A stretch of 64,000 bases of DNA, from NCBI GenBank assembly GCA_937124965.1, contig CAKZLB010000036.1, forward strand, positions 248,001-312,000, written 5' to 3'. Shown piece by piece: positions 9,334 to 18,274 of the stretch. This stretch comes from an uncultured Bacteroidota bacterium (GTDB taxonomy: Bacteria; Bacteroidota; Bacteroidia; NS11-12g; UBA9320). Within the stretch, counting starts at the first letter, position 1, and every line of letters begins with the position of its first letter. Both the position numbers and the translations under genes were made by a program. The notes beneath the pieces were generated by a model. It was not told the origin of the DNA and made no database searches. It worked only from the letters and a program-made list of their open reading frames with translations.

Positions 9334-10562
9334 AAATATTAATTCTGACACAATACTTCTACCCGGAAACTGGCGCTCCGCAAAACAGACTGTTTTCGCT
9401 CGCTAGTAATTTGAAGAAATACACACAGGATATTGAGGTACTAACGGCAATGCCAAACTATCCTAAAATGGAAATCTTTAAAGGTTATAAAGGTAAATGG
9501 TATTGTAAGGAAGAGATGGAAAATATCACTATCCATCGAGCACCAATTTACGTCTCCAAAAGTAAAAAAATCTTTAGTCGGCTACTTAACTACTTTTCAT
9601 TCGTATTTTCTTCACTTTGGATTGGCTTAAGAAAAGTTAAATCCACAGATGTTATTATATGCGAGTCTCCTCCCCTTTTTCTTGGAATATCTGCCTACAT
9701 ACTATCACGGGTAAAGGGAGCAAAATTAGTATTCAATGTATCCGACTTATGGCCAGAAAGTGCCGAAAAACTAGATTTAATAAGTAACAAAACCGCACTA
9801 AAACTAACCTATGGTCTCGAAAAATGGCTGTATAAAGTTAGCCACCTTGTAACTGGTCAAACGCAAGGTATTGTTAAGAATATCAATGCCCGATTCCCTG
9901 AAATGGATGCCTATTGGTTTAGAAATGGCATTGATTTAAATCAATTTAACACAGATGCTAAACGAGATATTTTTTCTGAAAAATATAGCCTAACAGAAAA
10001 CGATTTCGTTTTACTCTATGCTGGAATCTTAGGTTATGCTCAAGGCTTGGAAATTATTATTCATGCTGCAGACAATTTAAAACGTAAACCTACTATAAAG
10101 TTTGTCATTATTGGCGACGGGCCTGAACATGGTAAACTCGTAAAGCTGCAACAAGATCTAAAACTCACTAACGTGATTTTTACAGGCAATATTGATCGCA
10201 AGGAAATTCCATCTGCAATTGCTTCTTCTAGTGCTTATATCGTTCCACTTAAAAAAAGTGATTTGTTTTTAGGTGCAATTCCTTCCAAATTATTCGAACC
10301 ATTAATCATGAAAGTTCCTATCATTTTGGGAGTAGATGGAGAAGCAAGGGAGTTGTTTATTAATCAAGGTAATGCTGGTTTGTATTATGAACCTGAGAAT
10401 TGCGAGGAATTGATAAAATGCATCAATGACCTCTATGACAATAATGAACTACGACAACGACTTGGTTCAAACGGACACAATTACGTTAAGCAAAAATTCG
10501 ATCGAGATGAGATTTCTAAAGAATTTTGGGATATACTAAACAAAAGATTAACGCAACAATAG
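9330..10562 (+). CDS. WbuB-like glycosyltransferase family 4 (cassette copy 1)
   Basis: 410-residue GT4. The N-terminus MKILILTQYFYPETGAPQNR and the PNYPKMEIFKGY and NVSDLWPESA segments are characteristic of the WbuB-like group that transfers N-acetylated (often L-fucosamine-type) sugars. The C-terminal donor site has LLYAGILGYAQGLE and KSDLFLGAIPSKLFEPL. It overlaps wecB by 4 bases and is followed after one base by a GNAT gene. The GT4+GNAT pair is repeated immediately downstream with a related GT4. The specificity is inferred only from family resemblance. Confidence 0.88.
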   Translation: MKILILTQYFYPETGAPQNRLFSLASNLKKYTQDIEVLTAMPNYPKMEIFKGYKGKWYCKEEMENITIHRAPIYVSKSKKIFSRLLNYFSFVFSSLWIGLRKVKSTDVIICESPPLFLGISAYILSRVKGAKLVFNVSDLWPESAEKLDLISNKTALKLTYGLEKWLYKVSHLVTGQTQGIVKNINARFPEMDAYWFRNGIDLNQFNTDAKRDIFSEKYSLTENDFVLLYAGILGYAQGLEIIIHAADNLKRKPTIKFVIIGDGPEHGKLVKLQQDLKLTNVIFTGNIDRKEIPSAIASSSAYIVPLKKSDLFLGAIPSKLFEPLIMKVPIILGVDGEARELFINQGNAGLYYEPENCEELIKCINDLYDNNELRQRLGSNGHNYVKQKFDRDEISKEFWDILNKRLTQQ

Positions 10563-10563
10563 C

Positions 10564-11202
10564 ATGAAGAGCCACATATCTGAACTAACTGATTTGACGG
10601 GTATTGCTAAAGTACATCGCTCTGCATTTCCAAAATCTCTATCAACGAGCATGGGGCTTAAATATTGTACGAAAATGCTTTCCTGGTTTATTGAAACTGA
10701 AAGTGCGTTTATGCTACATATAGAAGAAAATGGCACCATTATAGGTTATTGTGGAGGTATAGTATCTGATGGAACATTACCAACAGGAGCAGCGAGTGGT
10801 ATGCTCCAACATAGCATGAACGCTGCAATCAAAGCGTTTGTTTTAAATCCAACTTTACTGTTCCACCCTGAACTCAGAAAAAAGTATAAGTTGACACTAA
10901 GGAATATATTTTCAAAATTAGGGTTGAAAAAAAATAAAATCTCTGATAACGTTCGACAGGAGAGAAAAAAAGAACCGGTTACAGGTTTAGTTGTTATTGG
11001 TGTTCATTCAGATCATCGTCAAAAAGGACTTGGACAGTTATTGTTAAAAATGTTTGAAGATCACTCCAGCAGTATCGGAATTAATCATTTACGCTTAACA
11101 GTTTTAACCGATAACACCATCGCCATAAAGGCATACAAAAAATCAGGTTGGACAACTGATTCCGTTGCTGGAACCAGTACAACAATGTCTAAGGTACTTT
11201 AA
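10564..11202 (+). CDS. GNAT-family N-acetyltransferase (cassette copy 1)
   Basis: 212-residue GNAT acetyltransferase. The acetyl-CoA-binding motif is HRQKGLGQLLL near residue 154, followed by LRLTVLTDNTIAIKAYKKSGW, the usual motif B. An insert around residues 75-130 (with LLFHPELRKK) separates the N-terminal strand from the core and is matched by a similar insert in the second GNAT of the cluster. It starts one base after the upstream GT4 stop codon. It probably acetylates an amino group of a nucleotide sugar made by the DegT aminotransferase encoded downstream; that link is inferred. Confidence 0.82.
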   Translation: MKSHISELTDLTGIAKVHRSAFPKSLSTSMGLKYCTKMLSWFIETESAFMLHIEENGTIIGYCGGIVSDGTLPTGAASGMLQHSMNAAIKAFVLNPTLLFHPELRKKYKLTLRNIFSKLGLKKNKISDNVRQERKKEPVTGLVVIGVHSDHRQKGLGQLLLKMFEDHSSSIGINHLRLTVLTDNTIAIKAYKKSGWTTDSVAGTSTTMSKVL

Positions 11203-11220
11203 CAAACTGAAGGTACAAAA

Positions 11221-12432
11221 TTGAAAGTTTTATTAGTTAGTCAATTCTTTTACCCAGAAAGCGGCGCTTCTCAAATTCGACTATTAGAAATGAGTAAGTA
11301 CCTTACAACTGTAGGGCATGACGTTGAAGTAATTACTGCCTTACCTAATTACCCTAAAGGAAAGGTCTATGAAGGATTTAAAAAAAAAATATTTGCAAAT
11401 TCTTATATAGAAAAAATCAAAATAAACCACCTTTTCATTTTTCCTTCTTCAAGCAAAAATATTATAATTCGGTTTTTTGCTAGCTTAAGTTTTTCAGTAA
11501 GCTTAGTATTGTTTAGTGCTTTCAAAAAAGAGAAAAAATATGATATTGTTATATCCGAGACCCCTCCACTAAACATTGCTTACTTAACGTATTTTTTAAA
11601 TCGTTTTTTTTACAAATCATCGTTTATTCTTAATGTATCCGACTCGTGGCCGTTAGCTTTATTCGATTTAAATATTCTTAAAAGTGATTCGTTCATTGGC
11701 AAATTATTAATCAAAATTGAAAAACAACTATATAAATCCAGTGCAGGATGTATCGGTCAGTCTGAAGAAATAATTAATAGGATTAAAGAAGTCAATCCAA
11801 ACTCTAAAATATTAACGTATAGCAACTCTGTAAATTCGAAAGATTTTATTGAGTTCCCAAAAAATTATGAACCTACGAATAAAGATAAACCATACAGATT
11901 GGTCTATGCCGGTTTATTGGGATTAGCCCAAGAAGTATCGAAGTATATCGAAAATATTCCTTTTGAGGAGTTAGGTTATGAACTTCACATTTATGGGGAA
12001 GGTCCTGATGTAGAAAACATTAATAATAAACTAAAATCACATAAAGGAGTTTTTTATCACGGTTACAGTAACTATGAAACAATTGCTTCTAACTTGGGCA
12101 GCTTCGACTTTTCGTTTATCCCTATGATTCAATATGTGAGAGGAACCGTACCTGCTAAAACATATGAATCTATGGCTGCTGGCTTACCAATAATTATGGC
12201 TGCTTCAGGTGAAGCAAGCCGCCTAATAACCACAAATAAAATTGGATGGGTAAGCTCTCCAAGTGACTACGAAAGTTTAATTGAAAACTTAAAACAAATT
12301 AAGAATGTTGATCGTGACGAATTATTAGAAATGTCTCGACGGTGCAGAAAACTAGCAGTAGAAACCTATGATCGTTCGTATCAAAATGAAAAACTTGGAG
12401 CATTTATCTCGAGTTTAAAAAATGACCATTAG
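11221..12432 (+). CDS. WbuB-like glycosyltransferase family 4 (cassette copy 2), TTG start
   Basis: 403-residue GT4, paralogous to the gene at 9330: it shares the N-terminal pattern (MKVLLVSQFFYPESGASQIR), PNYPKGKVYEGF, SETPPLN and NVSDSWPLALF. The start is TTG. The family-conserved N-terminus begins exactly at this codon, no ATG exists upstream in frame, and GAAGGT lies about 8 bases before it. The C-terminal donor site has YAGLLGLAQE and RGTVPAKTYESMAAGLP. It overlaps the following GNAT by 11 bases. It likely transfers a second N-acetylated sugar of the same repeat unit. Confidence 0.87.
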   Translation: MKVLLVSQFFYPESGASQIRLLEMSKYLTTVGHDVEVITALPNYPKGKVYEGFKKKIFANSYIEKIKINHLFIFPSSSKNIIIRFFASLSFSVSLVLFSAFKKEKKYDIVISETPPLNIAYLTYFLNRFFYKSSFILNVSDSWPLALFDLNILKSDSFIGKLLIKIEKQLYKSSAGCIGQSEEIINRIKEVNPNSKILTYSNSVNSKDFIEFPKNYEPTNKDKPYRLVYAGLLGLAQEVSKYIENIPFEELGYELHIYGEGPDVENINNKLKSHKGVFYHGYSNYETIASNLGSFDFSFIPMIQYVRGTVPAKTYESMAAGLPIIMAASGEASRLITTNKIGWVSSPSDYESLIENLKQIKNVDRDELLEMSRRCRKLAVETYDRSYQNEKLGAFISSLKNDH

Positions 12433-13042
12433 ACCTCTTCAAAAAGTCGATTTTCCTGATGTAATTCAACTTTATAAAAATTGCTTCCCAAAAACCTTAA
12501 TGGCAATCATTGGCCCTCAAGTAATTCAAAAGTTTTTGGAATGGTGTCTTCAAAAAAACCACTACTTTTTTGTCGCATATATTAAGAATCAACCTGTAGG
12601 TTTTGTGAGTGGGTATTATTATATGAAAGGAGAACCATTTATTCACTCCACTTCAGAACTGGCACTTTTTCTTAGAAAAGACCTCATCAACTCATTACTC
12701 AAACAACCATGGAAAGTTTTTCATCCAACTGTTGTAAAAAAAATATTGAAGCATGTTAAACACCAAAACAGTAATGTTGTTGGTGAAAATGACATTGCGG
12801 TCTCTAGTGAATTATCAATACTATCGATAGGTGTTTCTCCAAATTTTCAACGACAAGGAATTGCTGAAAAATTGACCCAATTCGTCACTAGTTTTGCACT
12901 AGAAAAAAGTATTACTCATCTCAAGCTAACAGTAGAAACCAACAATAAGGCTGGACTTAATTTTTATTCGAAAAACGGCTGGTCAAACCTATTAATTACA
13001 AAGGATTACATAGTAAAGCATAAATATTTAACCAATGAATAA
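12422..13042 (+). CDS. GNAT-family N-acetyltransferase (cassette copy 2)
   Basis: 206-residue GNAT enzyme related to the one at 10564: both have FPKSL or FPKTL near residue 20, an insert containing a FHP segment, and a canonical acetyl-CoA loop (here FQRQGIAEKL near residue 142) followed by LKLTVETNNKAGLNFYSKNGW. It overlaps both neighbours (11 bases upstream, 8 bases downstream), indicating one polycistronic unit. It should acetylate an amino-sugar precursor. Whether the two GNATs act on different sugars or at different positions cannot be read from the sequence. Confidence 0.82.
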   Translation: MTIRPLQKVDFPDVIQLYKNCFPKTLMAIIGPQVIQKFLEWCLQKNHYFFVAYIKNQPVGFVSGYYYMKGEPFIHSTSELALFLRKDLINSLLKQPWKVFHPTVVKKILKHVKHQNSNVVGENDIAVSSELSILSIGVSPNFQRQGIAEKLTQFVTSFALEKSITHLKLTVETNNKAGLNFYSKNGWSNLLITKDYIVKHKYLTNE

Positions 13043-14243
13043 AATTCCATTTTCTCCTCCACTTATAAATGAAGATATTGAAAATCAAGTGTTGGACAGC
13101 CTAAGATCAGGTTGGATAACCAGTGGACCAAAAGTTCAACGACTTGAAAACGATATTAAAAAATACCTAAACGTTGAAAACTGTATTTGTGTCAATTCAT
13201 GGACTTCAGGAGCTATGGTCGTCTTAAAATGGTTTGGAATTGGCCCTGGTGACGAAGTAATTATTCCAGCGTACACCTATGCCGCAACGGCTCTAGCTGC
13301 AATGAACCTTGGGGCGACCGTTGTTATGGTAGATGTTGACGACAATTGTTTAATGGATGTTAACAAACTGGCAGCCGCAATTACACCTAAAACTAAAGCA
13401 ATCATGCCGGTCGATATTGCTGGCCTTCCTGTTAATTATCAAAAAATAAAAGCAGTTGTTGATGCAAATTCACAAGAATTTACTGCATCCTCAAAAGCAC
13501 AACAATTGTTCAATAGACCATTAATTATTGCAGATGCCGCACACTCTTTTGGGGCAAAAAACAACGGTAAACTTGGTAATCACGATGCTGATATAACAAT
13601 CTACTCATTTCATGCAGTAAAAAACTTAACTACTGCAGAAGGTGGTGCAATCTGTTTTAATGAATCCTTATTCAGTGAACCTATTGATCGTCAAATTAGA
13701 CTACACTGTTTAAATGGACAGACCAAAGATGCAATGAGTAAAACCAATTCAGGGAATTGGAAATACGACATCGTCTTACAAGGGTTGAAAGCCAATATGC
13801 CAGACATCTGTGCTGCAATAGGCATTGAACAGCTGAAAATCTATAACAAAACTCTTGAAAGACGTAAAGAGGTCTTTCAACAATATTTCGACTTTTTCAG
13901 TAAATGTGATTGGGCGACGCCTCCTGCATCTGTCGTTGATCATTTAGAATCTTCATACCACTTATATATGCTCCGAATTAAAAATGCGACAGAAGAGGAA
14001 AGAGATGCAATAATGACCAAGGTAATTGCCAATGGAGTGTCCGTGAATGTCCATTTCACACCGCTTCCATTACTTACTTTTTTCAAAGAAAGTGGGTATT
14101 CAATAGAGCATTATCCAAATGCCCATGCTAACTTTTTAAATGAAATTTCATTGCCAATATATCCTCAATTAACGGATGAAGATGTTGATCAAGTTTGTGC
14201 AACCATTGCCGCTGCTGTAAAAGAAGTACTAAATTTAGACTAA
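13035..14243 (+). CDS. DegT/DnrJ/EryC1-family PLP sugar aminotransferase
   Basis: 402-residue nucleotide-sugar aminotransferase of the DegT/DnrJ/EryC1 (PglE/ArnB/WbpE-like) family. The PLP lysine is K196 in FHAVKNLTTAEGG; ADAAHSFGAK carries the cofactor-contacting Asp. The N-terminal SGWITSGPKVQRLE and PAYTYAATALAA segments are typical. It converts a keto nucleotide sugar to the amino sugar with glutamate as donor. Adjacent GNATs and the PglC-like transferase fit a pathway to an N-acetylated amino sugar that may be the first sugar of the repeat unit. The 4,6-dehydratase normally needed is not in this window. Confidence 0.9.
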   Translation: MNKIPFSPPLINEDIENQVLDSLRSGWITSGPKVQRLENDIKKYLNVENCICVNSWTSGAMVVLKWFGIGPGDEVIIPAYTYAATALAAMNLGATVVMVDVDDNCLMDVNKLAAAITPKTKAIMPVDIAGLPVNYQKIKAVVDANSQEFTASSKAQQLFNRPLIIADAAHSFGAKNNGKLGNHDADITIYSFHAVKNLTTAEGGAICFNESLFSEPIDRQIRLHCLNGQTKDAMSKTNSGNWKYDIVLQGLKANMPDICAAIGIEQLKIYNKTLERRKEVFQQYFDFFSKCDWATPPASVVDHLESSYHLYMLRIKNATEEERDAIMTKVIANGVSVNVHFTPLPLLTFFKESGYSIEHYPNAHANFLNEISLPIYPQLTDEDVDQVCATIAAAVKEVLNLD

Positions 14244-14244
14244 A

Positions 14245-14847
14245 ATGTATCGCCATTTCTTTAAAAGAGTTATTGATATAATCATTTCGCTGGTTGCGAT
14301 TATCATTACATCACCGATCTTACTTATTCTTGTCATTCTGGTAAATGCCGAGTCTAAAGGTGGTTTTCTATTCAAACAAAAAAGAATGGGTAGAAATGCG
14401 AAACCTTTTGAAATTTTCAAAATCCGAAGTATGTATGTAAACCAGGGAAATACCAACCAATTGGTAACGGTTAACAACGATTCGAGAATTACTAAAACGG
14501 GGAAGTGGATCAGAAAATACAAACTAGACGAACTACCTCAGTTTTATAATGTTCTGTTTGGTGATATCAGTATCGTGGGACCACGACCAGAAGTCTTTAA
14601 ATATGAGTCATATTATTCAGGTGAGTACGCTAAAGTACTATCCGTAAAACCTGGAATCACTGATCTTGCCTCATTAAAATTTATTGATGAGAGCTCTCTG
14701 CTTTCTGCTTCCGACGATGTCGAAAAAACATACACAGAGCAAATTCTACCGGAAAAGTTGCGTATTAATTTAGAGTATGTAGAAAATGTCGGCTTTATAC
14801 AAGATGTTAGTATTATCATTAAAACGTTTATTGCGATTATTCGGTAG
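14245..14847 (+). CDS. Initiating phosphoglycosyl transferase (PglC/WcaJ C-terminal type)
   Basis: 200-residue monotopic phosphoglycosyl transferase that moves a sugar-1-phosphate from UDP-sugar to undecaprenyl phosphate, starting repeat-unit synthesis. Seen: an N-terminal re-entrant hydrophobic segment (residues about 8-32), FKQKRMGRNAKPFEIFKIRS, the catalytic Asp-Glu dyad in DELPQFYNVL (residues 95-96), and VGPRPE. It is the short form without the WcaJ N-terminal membrane domain. It starts one base after the aminotransferase stop codon and shares a base with the next gene's start (TAGTG). With GNAT and DegT next door it most resembles a PglC-like enzyme. Confidence 0.9.
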   Translation: MYRHFFKRVIDIIISLVAIIITSPILLILVILVNAESKGGFLFKQKRMGRNAKPFEIFKIRSMYVNQGNTNQLVTVNNDSRITKTGKWIRKYKLDELPQFYNVLFGDISIVGPRPEVFKYESYYSGEYAKVLSVKPGITDLASLKFIDESSLLSASDDVEKTYTEQILPEKLRINLEYVENVGFIQDVSIIIKTFIAIIR

Positions 14848-16004
14848 TGCATTACGTTTATTTTCTTAGTAGGTTTCCGCATTATTCTGAAACATTTATC
14901 CAAGAAGAAATTGATTCACTAATCAAAAGTGGAAATTCGGTACAAATAATTGCACTCAATTTCAAAAATCCTAAAACTGAAAAATATACTGTCACAAAAT
15001 CAACAATAAATCCGTTTGCCTTATTAGCTGCTATTCTAAAAAAAGAAGTTAATAGCGAATCAATTGTTTTATCTACTCATGCTGTAAAAACTATTCTATC
15101 AGCCATCTGGCACGATAAAGCTTCAATTCACAAATACATATTACTTTGGTTAAACCTTGATTATTTGGCATTAACGATTCATCAGACTAAACAACTAACT
15201 GTTGTAAATCATTTTCTATTTCGATCTAGTGTTGCCGGATATTTGGTAGCTCACAAACTTGCTTATCCTCTGTCATTGAAGTTACATACAAAGTCATCTA
15301 CATTAGGTGATTCTGTGCTCAAACGAATGTTTGAGTTCGCTTCTGAAATTTCAGCAATTTCTAGTAATTGTGCTAGTCACTTTTCTTCGCGTTTTGGAAA
15401 TAATAAAAAAATACAGATTGCTCGTCAATACATTAATAAAAACGCACTTGTTAATCTGCAACATCTAAAGAAAACTTCTGGAAAATTTGTCATCATTTGT
15501 ATTGGGCGATTAGTCCCTAAAAAAGGTTTCGAACAATTCATTCAAGCATACGTCGATCTAAGTACAGAACTGAAGCAAAATGTTTGTATTTCCTTTATTG
15601 GTGAAGGAAAAGAGTTAAACAATCTAAAAAGTATAGTTGAGAATAAAGGTTTAGAAGACGTAGTTAAATTTCATGGAAGGCTAAATCATCTCAATACGAT
15701 AAAACATTTGCGTAAAGCATCGTTGTTAGTAGTTCCAAGTGTCGTTACTGAATTTGACCAAGACGGAATTCCTACAGTCATTCCTGAGGCAATGATGTTA
15801 AAAACGTTAATTTTAGCCTCGGACGTTGGAGGTATATCTGAATTAATTTCAGATAACCAAACTGGTTTCTTGTACAATTCAACCTCTAAGATTGAACTAA
15901 CAGAAAAGCTCGCGAATATTATTAAAAACTATAATACATTTGAGGCGATTACCGAATCAGCCTACAGTAAGGTATTGAACGAATATCAACCTATTACTTC
16001 ATAA
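14847..16004 (+). CDS. Glycosyltransferase family 4 (colanic-acid-type), GTG start
   Basis: 385-residue GT4. The start is GTG, overlapping the TAG of the upstream gene by one base; the resulting MHYVYFLSRFPHYSETFIQEE is the usual beginning of WcaL/AmsK-like enzymes. CIGRLVPKKGFEQF begins the donor-binding domain, and the DQDGIPTVIPEAM segment with DVGGISELI completes it; the EX7E motif is degenerate, reading D for the first Glu, with DGIPTVIPE retained. It probably adds a later sugar of the repeat unit. It is followed by a 9-base gap and the oxidoreductase gene. Confidence 0.87.
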   Translation: MHYVYFLSRFPHYSETFIQEEIDSLIKSGNSVQIIALNFKNPKTEKYTVTKSTINPFALLAAILKKEVNSESIVLSTHAVKTILSAIWHDKASIHKYILLWLNLDYLALTIHQTKQLTVVNHFLFRSSVAGYLVAHKLAYPLSLKLHTKSSTLGDSVLKRMFEFASEISAISSNCASHFSSRFGNNKKIQIARQYINKNALVNLQHLKKTSGKFVIICIGRLVPKKGFEQFIQAYVDLSTELKQNVCISFIGEGKELNNLKSIVENKGLEDVVKFHGRLNHLNTIKHLRKASLLVVPSVVTEFDQDGIPTVIPEAMMLKTLILASDVGGISELISDNQTGFLYNSTSKIELTEKLANIIKNYNTFEAITESAYSKVLNEYQPITS

Positions 16005-16013
16005 GTTAAATAA

Positions 16014-17039
16014 ATGAAAATCAATTTTGTAATATCAGGTTTTGGACACATCGGAAGGCGACATGCCACTATAGCAAATGGTCATCCAGAAACAAAAGTT
16101 GTGGCAATTATAGATATTAACGAGGATGTTGTTAATCATGAATTGTACCCTAAAGGAACTCCACACTTCAAGTCTTTAGAAGATTTTATTAAAGCTGATG
16201 TTAAAGCTGACGTTCTGACCGTTGCAACCCCAAATGGCCTTCATTCTTCCCAGGCTATTCAAGCAATCGAGGCTGGAATGCATGTGGTTATAGAAAAGCC
16301 AATGGGTCTTTCAAGATCCGAAACTGAAAAAGTAATCTTTAAAGGATTGCATCACGGCAAACATGTTTTTGTTGTCAAGCAAAATCGATATAGTCCACCT
16401 AGTCAATGGCTTAAGGAAGTGGTTGATAATGGTAATTTAGGCCGAATATTCATGGTACAGATCAATTGTTACTGGAATAGAGATGATCGATACTACAAAC
16501 CATTAAACTTGCCAAAAGTATGGAAAGGTAGTAATGCACTAGATGGAGGAACCTTATACACCCAATTTTCGCACTTTATTGATATAATGTATTGGGTCTT
16601 TGGTGACATTAAAAACATTCAGACAAAGGTCACTGACTTCAATCACGACAAATTAACTGAATTTGAAGATTCTGGTTCTTCACACTTCGAGTTTGAAAAC
16701 GGGGGGCTAGGTATTTTAAACTTCTCGACATCGGTTTGGGATACCAATATGGAAAGTAGTATTACGGTAATTGCTGAAAATGGTAGTTTGAAAGTAGGAG
16801 GACAATACATGAATGAGATTGAGTATTGTCACATCAAAGATTACGAGATGCCAAAATTAAAACCTACAAATCCCCCAAATGATTATGGCCCTTTTAAAGG
16901 AAGCGCTGCAAATCACCATTACGTTATTGAAAATGTGGTGAATGTATTAAACGGAAATGCTACGATTACGGCTAATGCATTAGAAGGAATGAAGGTTGTT
17001 GATATTATAGAGCGTATTTACGATGCTGCAAAAGAATAA
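16014..17039 (+). CDS. Gfo/Idh/MocA-family oxidoreductase (WlbA/WbpB-like)
   Basis: 341-residue NAD(P)-dependent sugar oxidoreductase. The N-terminal Rossmann fold has SGFGHIGRRHA; the catalytic-type Lys is in EKPMG (about residue 95); the C-terminal domain has NRDDRYYKP, then a WKG(S) segment, then DGGTLYTQFSHFID with the active-site His. The NRDDRYY and DGG...QFSHFID spacing resembles WlbA/WbpB, which oxidise UDP-N-acetylglucosaminuronate at C3 ahead of a WbpE-like aminotransferase and a GNAT. All three activity types occur in this cluster. The UDP-GlcNAc 6-dehydrogenase is not seen, so this pathway is a hypothesis. Confidence 0.82.
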   Translation: MKINFVISGFGHIGRRHATIANGHPETKVVAIIDINEDVVNHELYPKGTPHFKSLEDFIKADVKADVLTVATPNGLHSSQAIQAIEAGMHVVIEKPMGLSRSETEKVIFKGLHHGKHVFVVKQNRYSPPSQWLKEVVDNGNLGRIFMVQINCYWNRDDRYYKPLNLPKVWKGSNALDGGTLYTQFSHFIDIMYWVFGDIKNIQTKVTDFNHDKLTEFEDSGSSHFEFENGGLGILNFSTSVWDTNMESSITVIAENGSLKVGGQYMNEIEYCHIKDYEMPKLKPTNPPNDYGPFKGSAANHHYVIENVVNVLNGNATITANALEGMKVVDIIERIYDAAKE

Positions 17040-17046
17040 TGAGGTG
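17040..17046 (+). promoter_or_regulatory. Unusually good Shine-Dalgarno sequence
   Basis: TGAGGTG directly after the preceding stop codon, ending 8 bases before the ATG of the glycosyltransferase at 17055. It matches the classical anti-Shine-Dalgarno over GAGGTG with ideal spacing. Most genes in this window lack such a motif, as usual in Bacteroidota, so this one stands out. Confidence 0.5.
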
Positions 17047-17054
17047 GACTTTTC

Positions 17055-18215
17055 ATGAAAATCCTTCTCATTTTTTACGGGGACTTTCCAGATGGAAATG
17101 CATCGATTGCCCGGATCAAATCTCTTGCCAAAGGATGTAAAAGAAATGAAATTGACCCTTTTCTTTTAAATGTTTTACCAACGTACTTCGATAAAAATTC
17201 CAGCACTAATGACACGTTAGATGGTAAATGGGAAGATATCCCTTTCAAAAATTTAATCCTAGCTAAGGATTACTATAAAAGTAAAATGCATAAAGTATTT
17301 TACTTTTTTTTTGTGAAACTACTGTCTGCGATTTGGTTAGTTAAACATCGAAAAGATTTTGACATTGTATATTTTCATTTGCCTTCAATTTATAATAGTT
17401 TTCACCTGTTTATGCTCTGTAAGTTACTTGGCATCAAGACTATAGTAGACCAAACCGAGGTACAAAGCTTTTCTGGGAACAAACTACGTAGAAAAATTCA
17501 TTTGATTGAAGAGAAACTTGTTGCTAAATACAGCAATCATATAATTGCAATTTCGAATCTCGGGTACAAGTACTTCAACTCTCTTAGTGTTCAATCTATT
17601 TCACGTCTGGCTACCGTTGTAGATTTGGAAAGGTTTTCTCCTTTCTTACGAACAGACAAAACTCACACCATCGGTTATATTGGCTCGTACTATGACAAAG
17701 ATGGAATCGACACCATTATCAAAGGCTTTGAAATAGCAATTGAAAGCAACCCAAAACTAACTTTAAAACTAATTGGTGCTCCTTCAAACCCGGAAAAAAC
17801 GAATTCTCTAATTACCAACTCTAGAGCCTTCAGCAATATTCATGTTGTTGGAAAAGTTACGTACGAAGACATTCCCGCTCACTTAAATGAATGTGATGCA
17901 TTAATAATGAATCGTACTAAATCAAATTTTGCACAAGCTGGCTATCCTATAAAATTAGGTGAGTACTTCGCAACTGGAAGAACCGTACTCATGAGCGATT
18001 CCGGTGGGTTCTCCAATGATTTTACCCATTTAAATGAAGCGATAATTTATAATGCAGAGTCAAGTCAAGCCTTTGCCGAAGCAATTTGCTGGAGGTACGA
18101 AAATTACGAACAAGCTTCTAAAATAGGTTTAAATGGACTTTACTACGCACAAAAACACTTTGACCACATTGCAGTAGTAGACGAGTTTACCAATGTTATT
18201 AAGACTATAAAGTAG
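17055..18215 (+). CDS. Glycosyltransferase family 4, last gene of the polysaccharide cluster
   Basis: 386-residue GT4-like enzyme. The donor domain contains GYIGSYYDKDGIDTIIKGF near residue 210, GKVTYEDIPAHL and a KLGEYFATGRTVLMSDSGGF segment. The EX7E motif is altered: the region reads NFAQAGYPIKLGEYFATG, keeping the second Glu but not the first, as in several fungal-like GT4 subgroups. It lies 15 bases after the oxidoreductase and has a clear Shine-Dalgarno. It is the last plus-strand gene before the convergent cpsB-like gene. Sugar specificity is unknown. Confidence 0.82.
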   Translation: MKILLIFYGDFPDGNASIARIKSLAKGCKRNEIDPFLLNVLPTYFDKNSSTNDTLDGKWEDIPFKNLILAKDYYKSKMHKVFYFFFVKLLSAIWLVKHRKDFDIVYFHLPSIYNSFHLFMLCKLLGIKTIVDQTEVQSFSGNKLRRKIHLIEEKLVAKYSNHIIAISNLGYKYFNSLSVQSISRLATVVDLERFSPFLRTDKTHTIGYIGSYYDKDGIDTIIKGFEIAIESNPKLTLKLIGAPSNPEKTNSLITNSRAFSNIHVVGKVTYEDIPAHLNECDALIMNRTKSNFAQAGYPIKLGEYFATGRTVLMSDSGGFSNDFTHLNEAIIYNAESSQAFAEAICWRYENYEQASKIGLNGLYYAQKHFDHIAVVDEFTNVIKTIK

Positions 18216-18233
18216 GTAATCTCAGCTACTGTA

Positions 18234-18274
18234 GTTTTGATGGTTAGAGTAAGAACAATACCCTAAATCAAAAC
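18234..18274. terminator. Possible hairpin between convergent genes
   Basis: Outer arms GTTTTGAT (18234-18241) and ATCAAAAC (18267-18274) pair perfectly, and an inner TTAG can pair with CTAA just inside. It lies between the convergent glycosyltransferase and phosphatase genes and overlaps the stop codon of the latter. There is no GC-rich stem, so it is at best a weak bidirectional terminator. Confidence 0.3.

Noticed and set aside
1-18215. Horizontal acquisition of the whole polysaccharide cluster by a mobile element
   Set aside because: No integrase, transposase, flanking direct repeat or tRNA was found within the window, and base composition by eye is similar to the neighbouring housekeeping genes.
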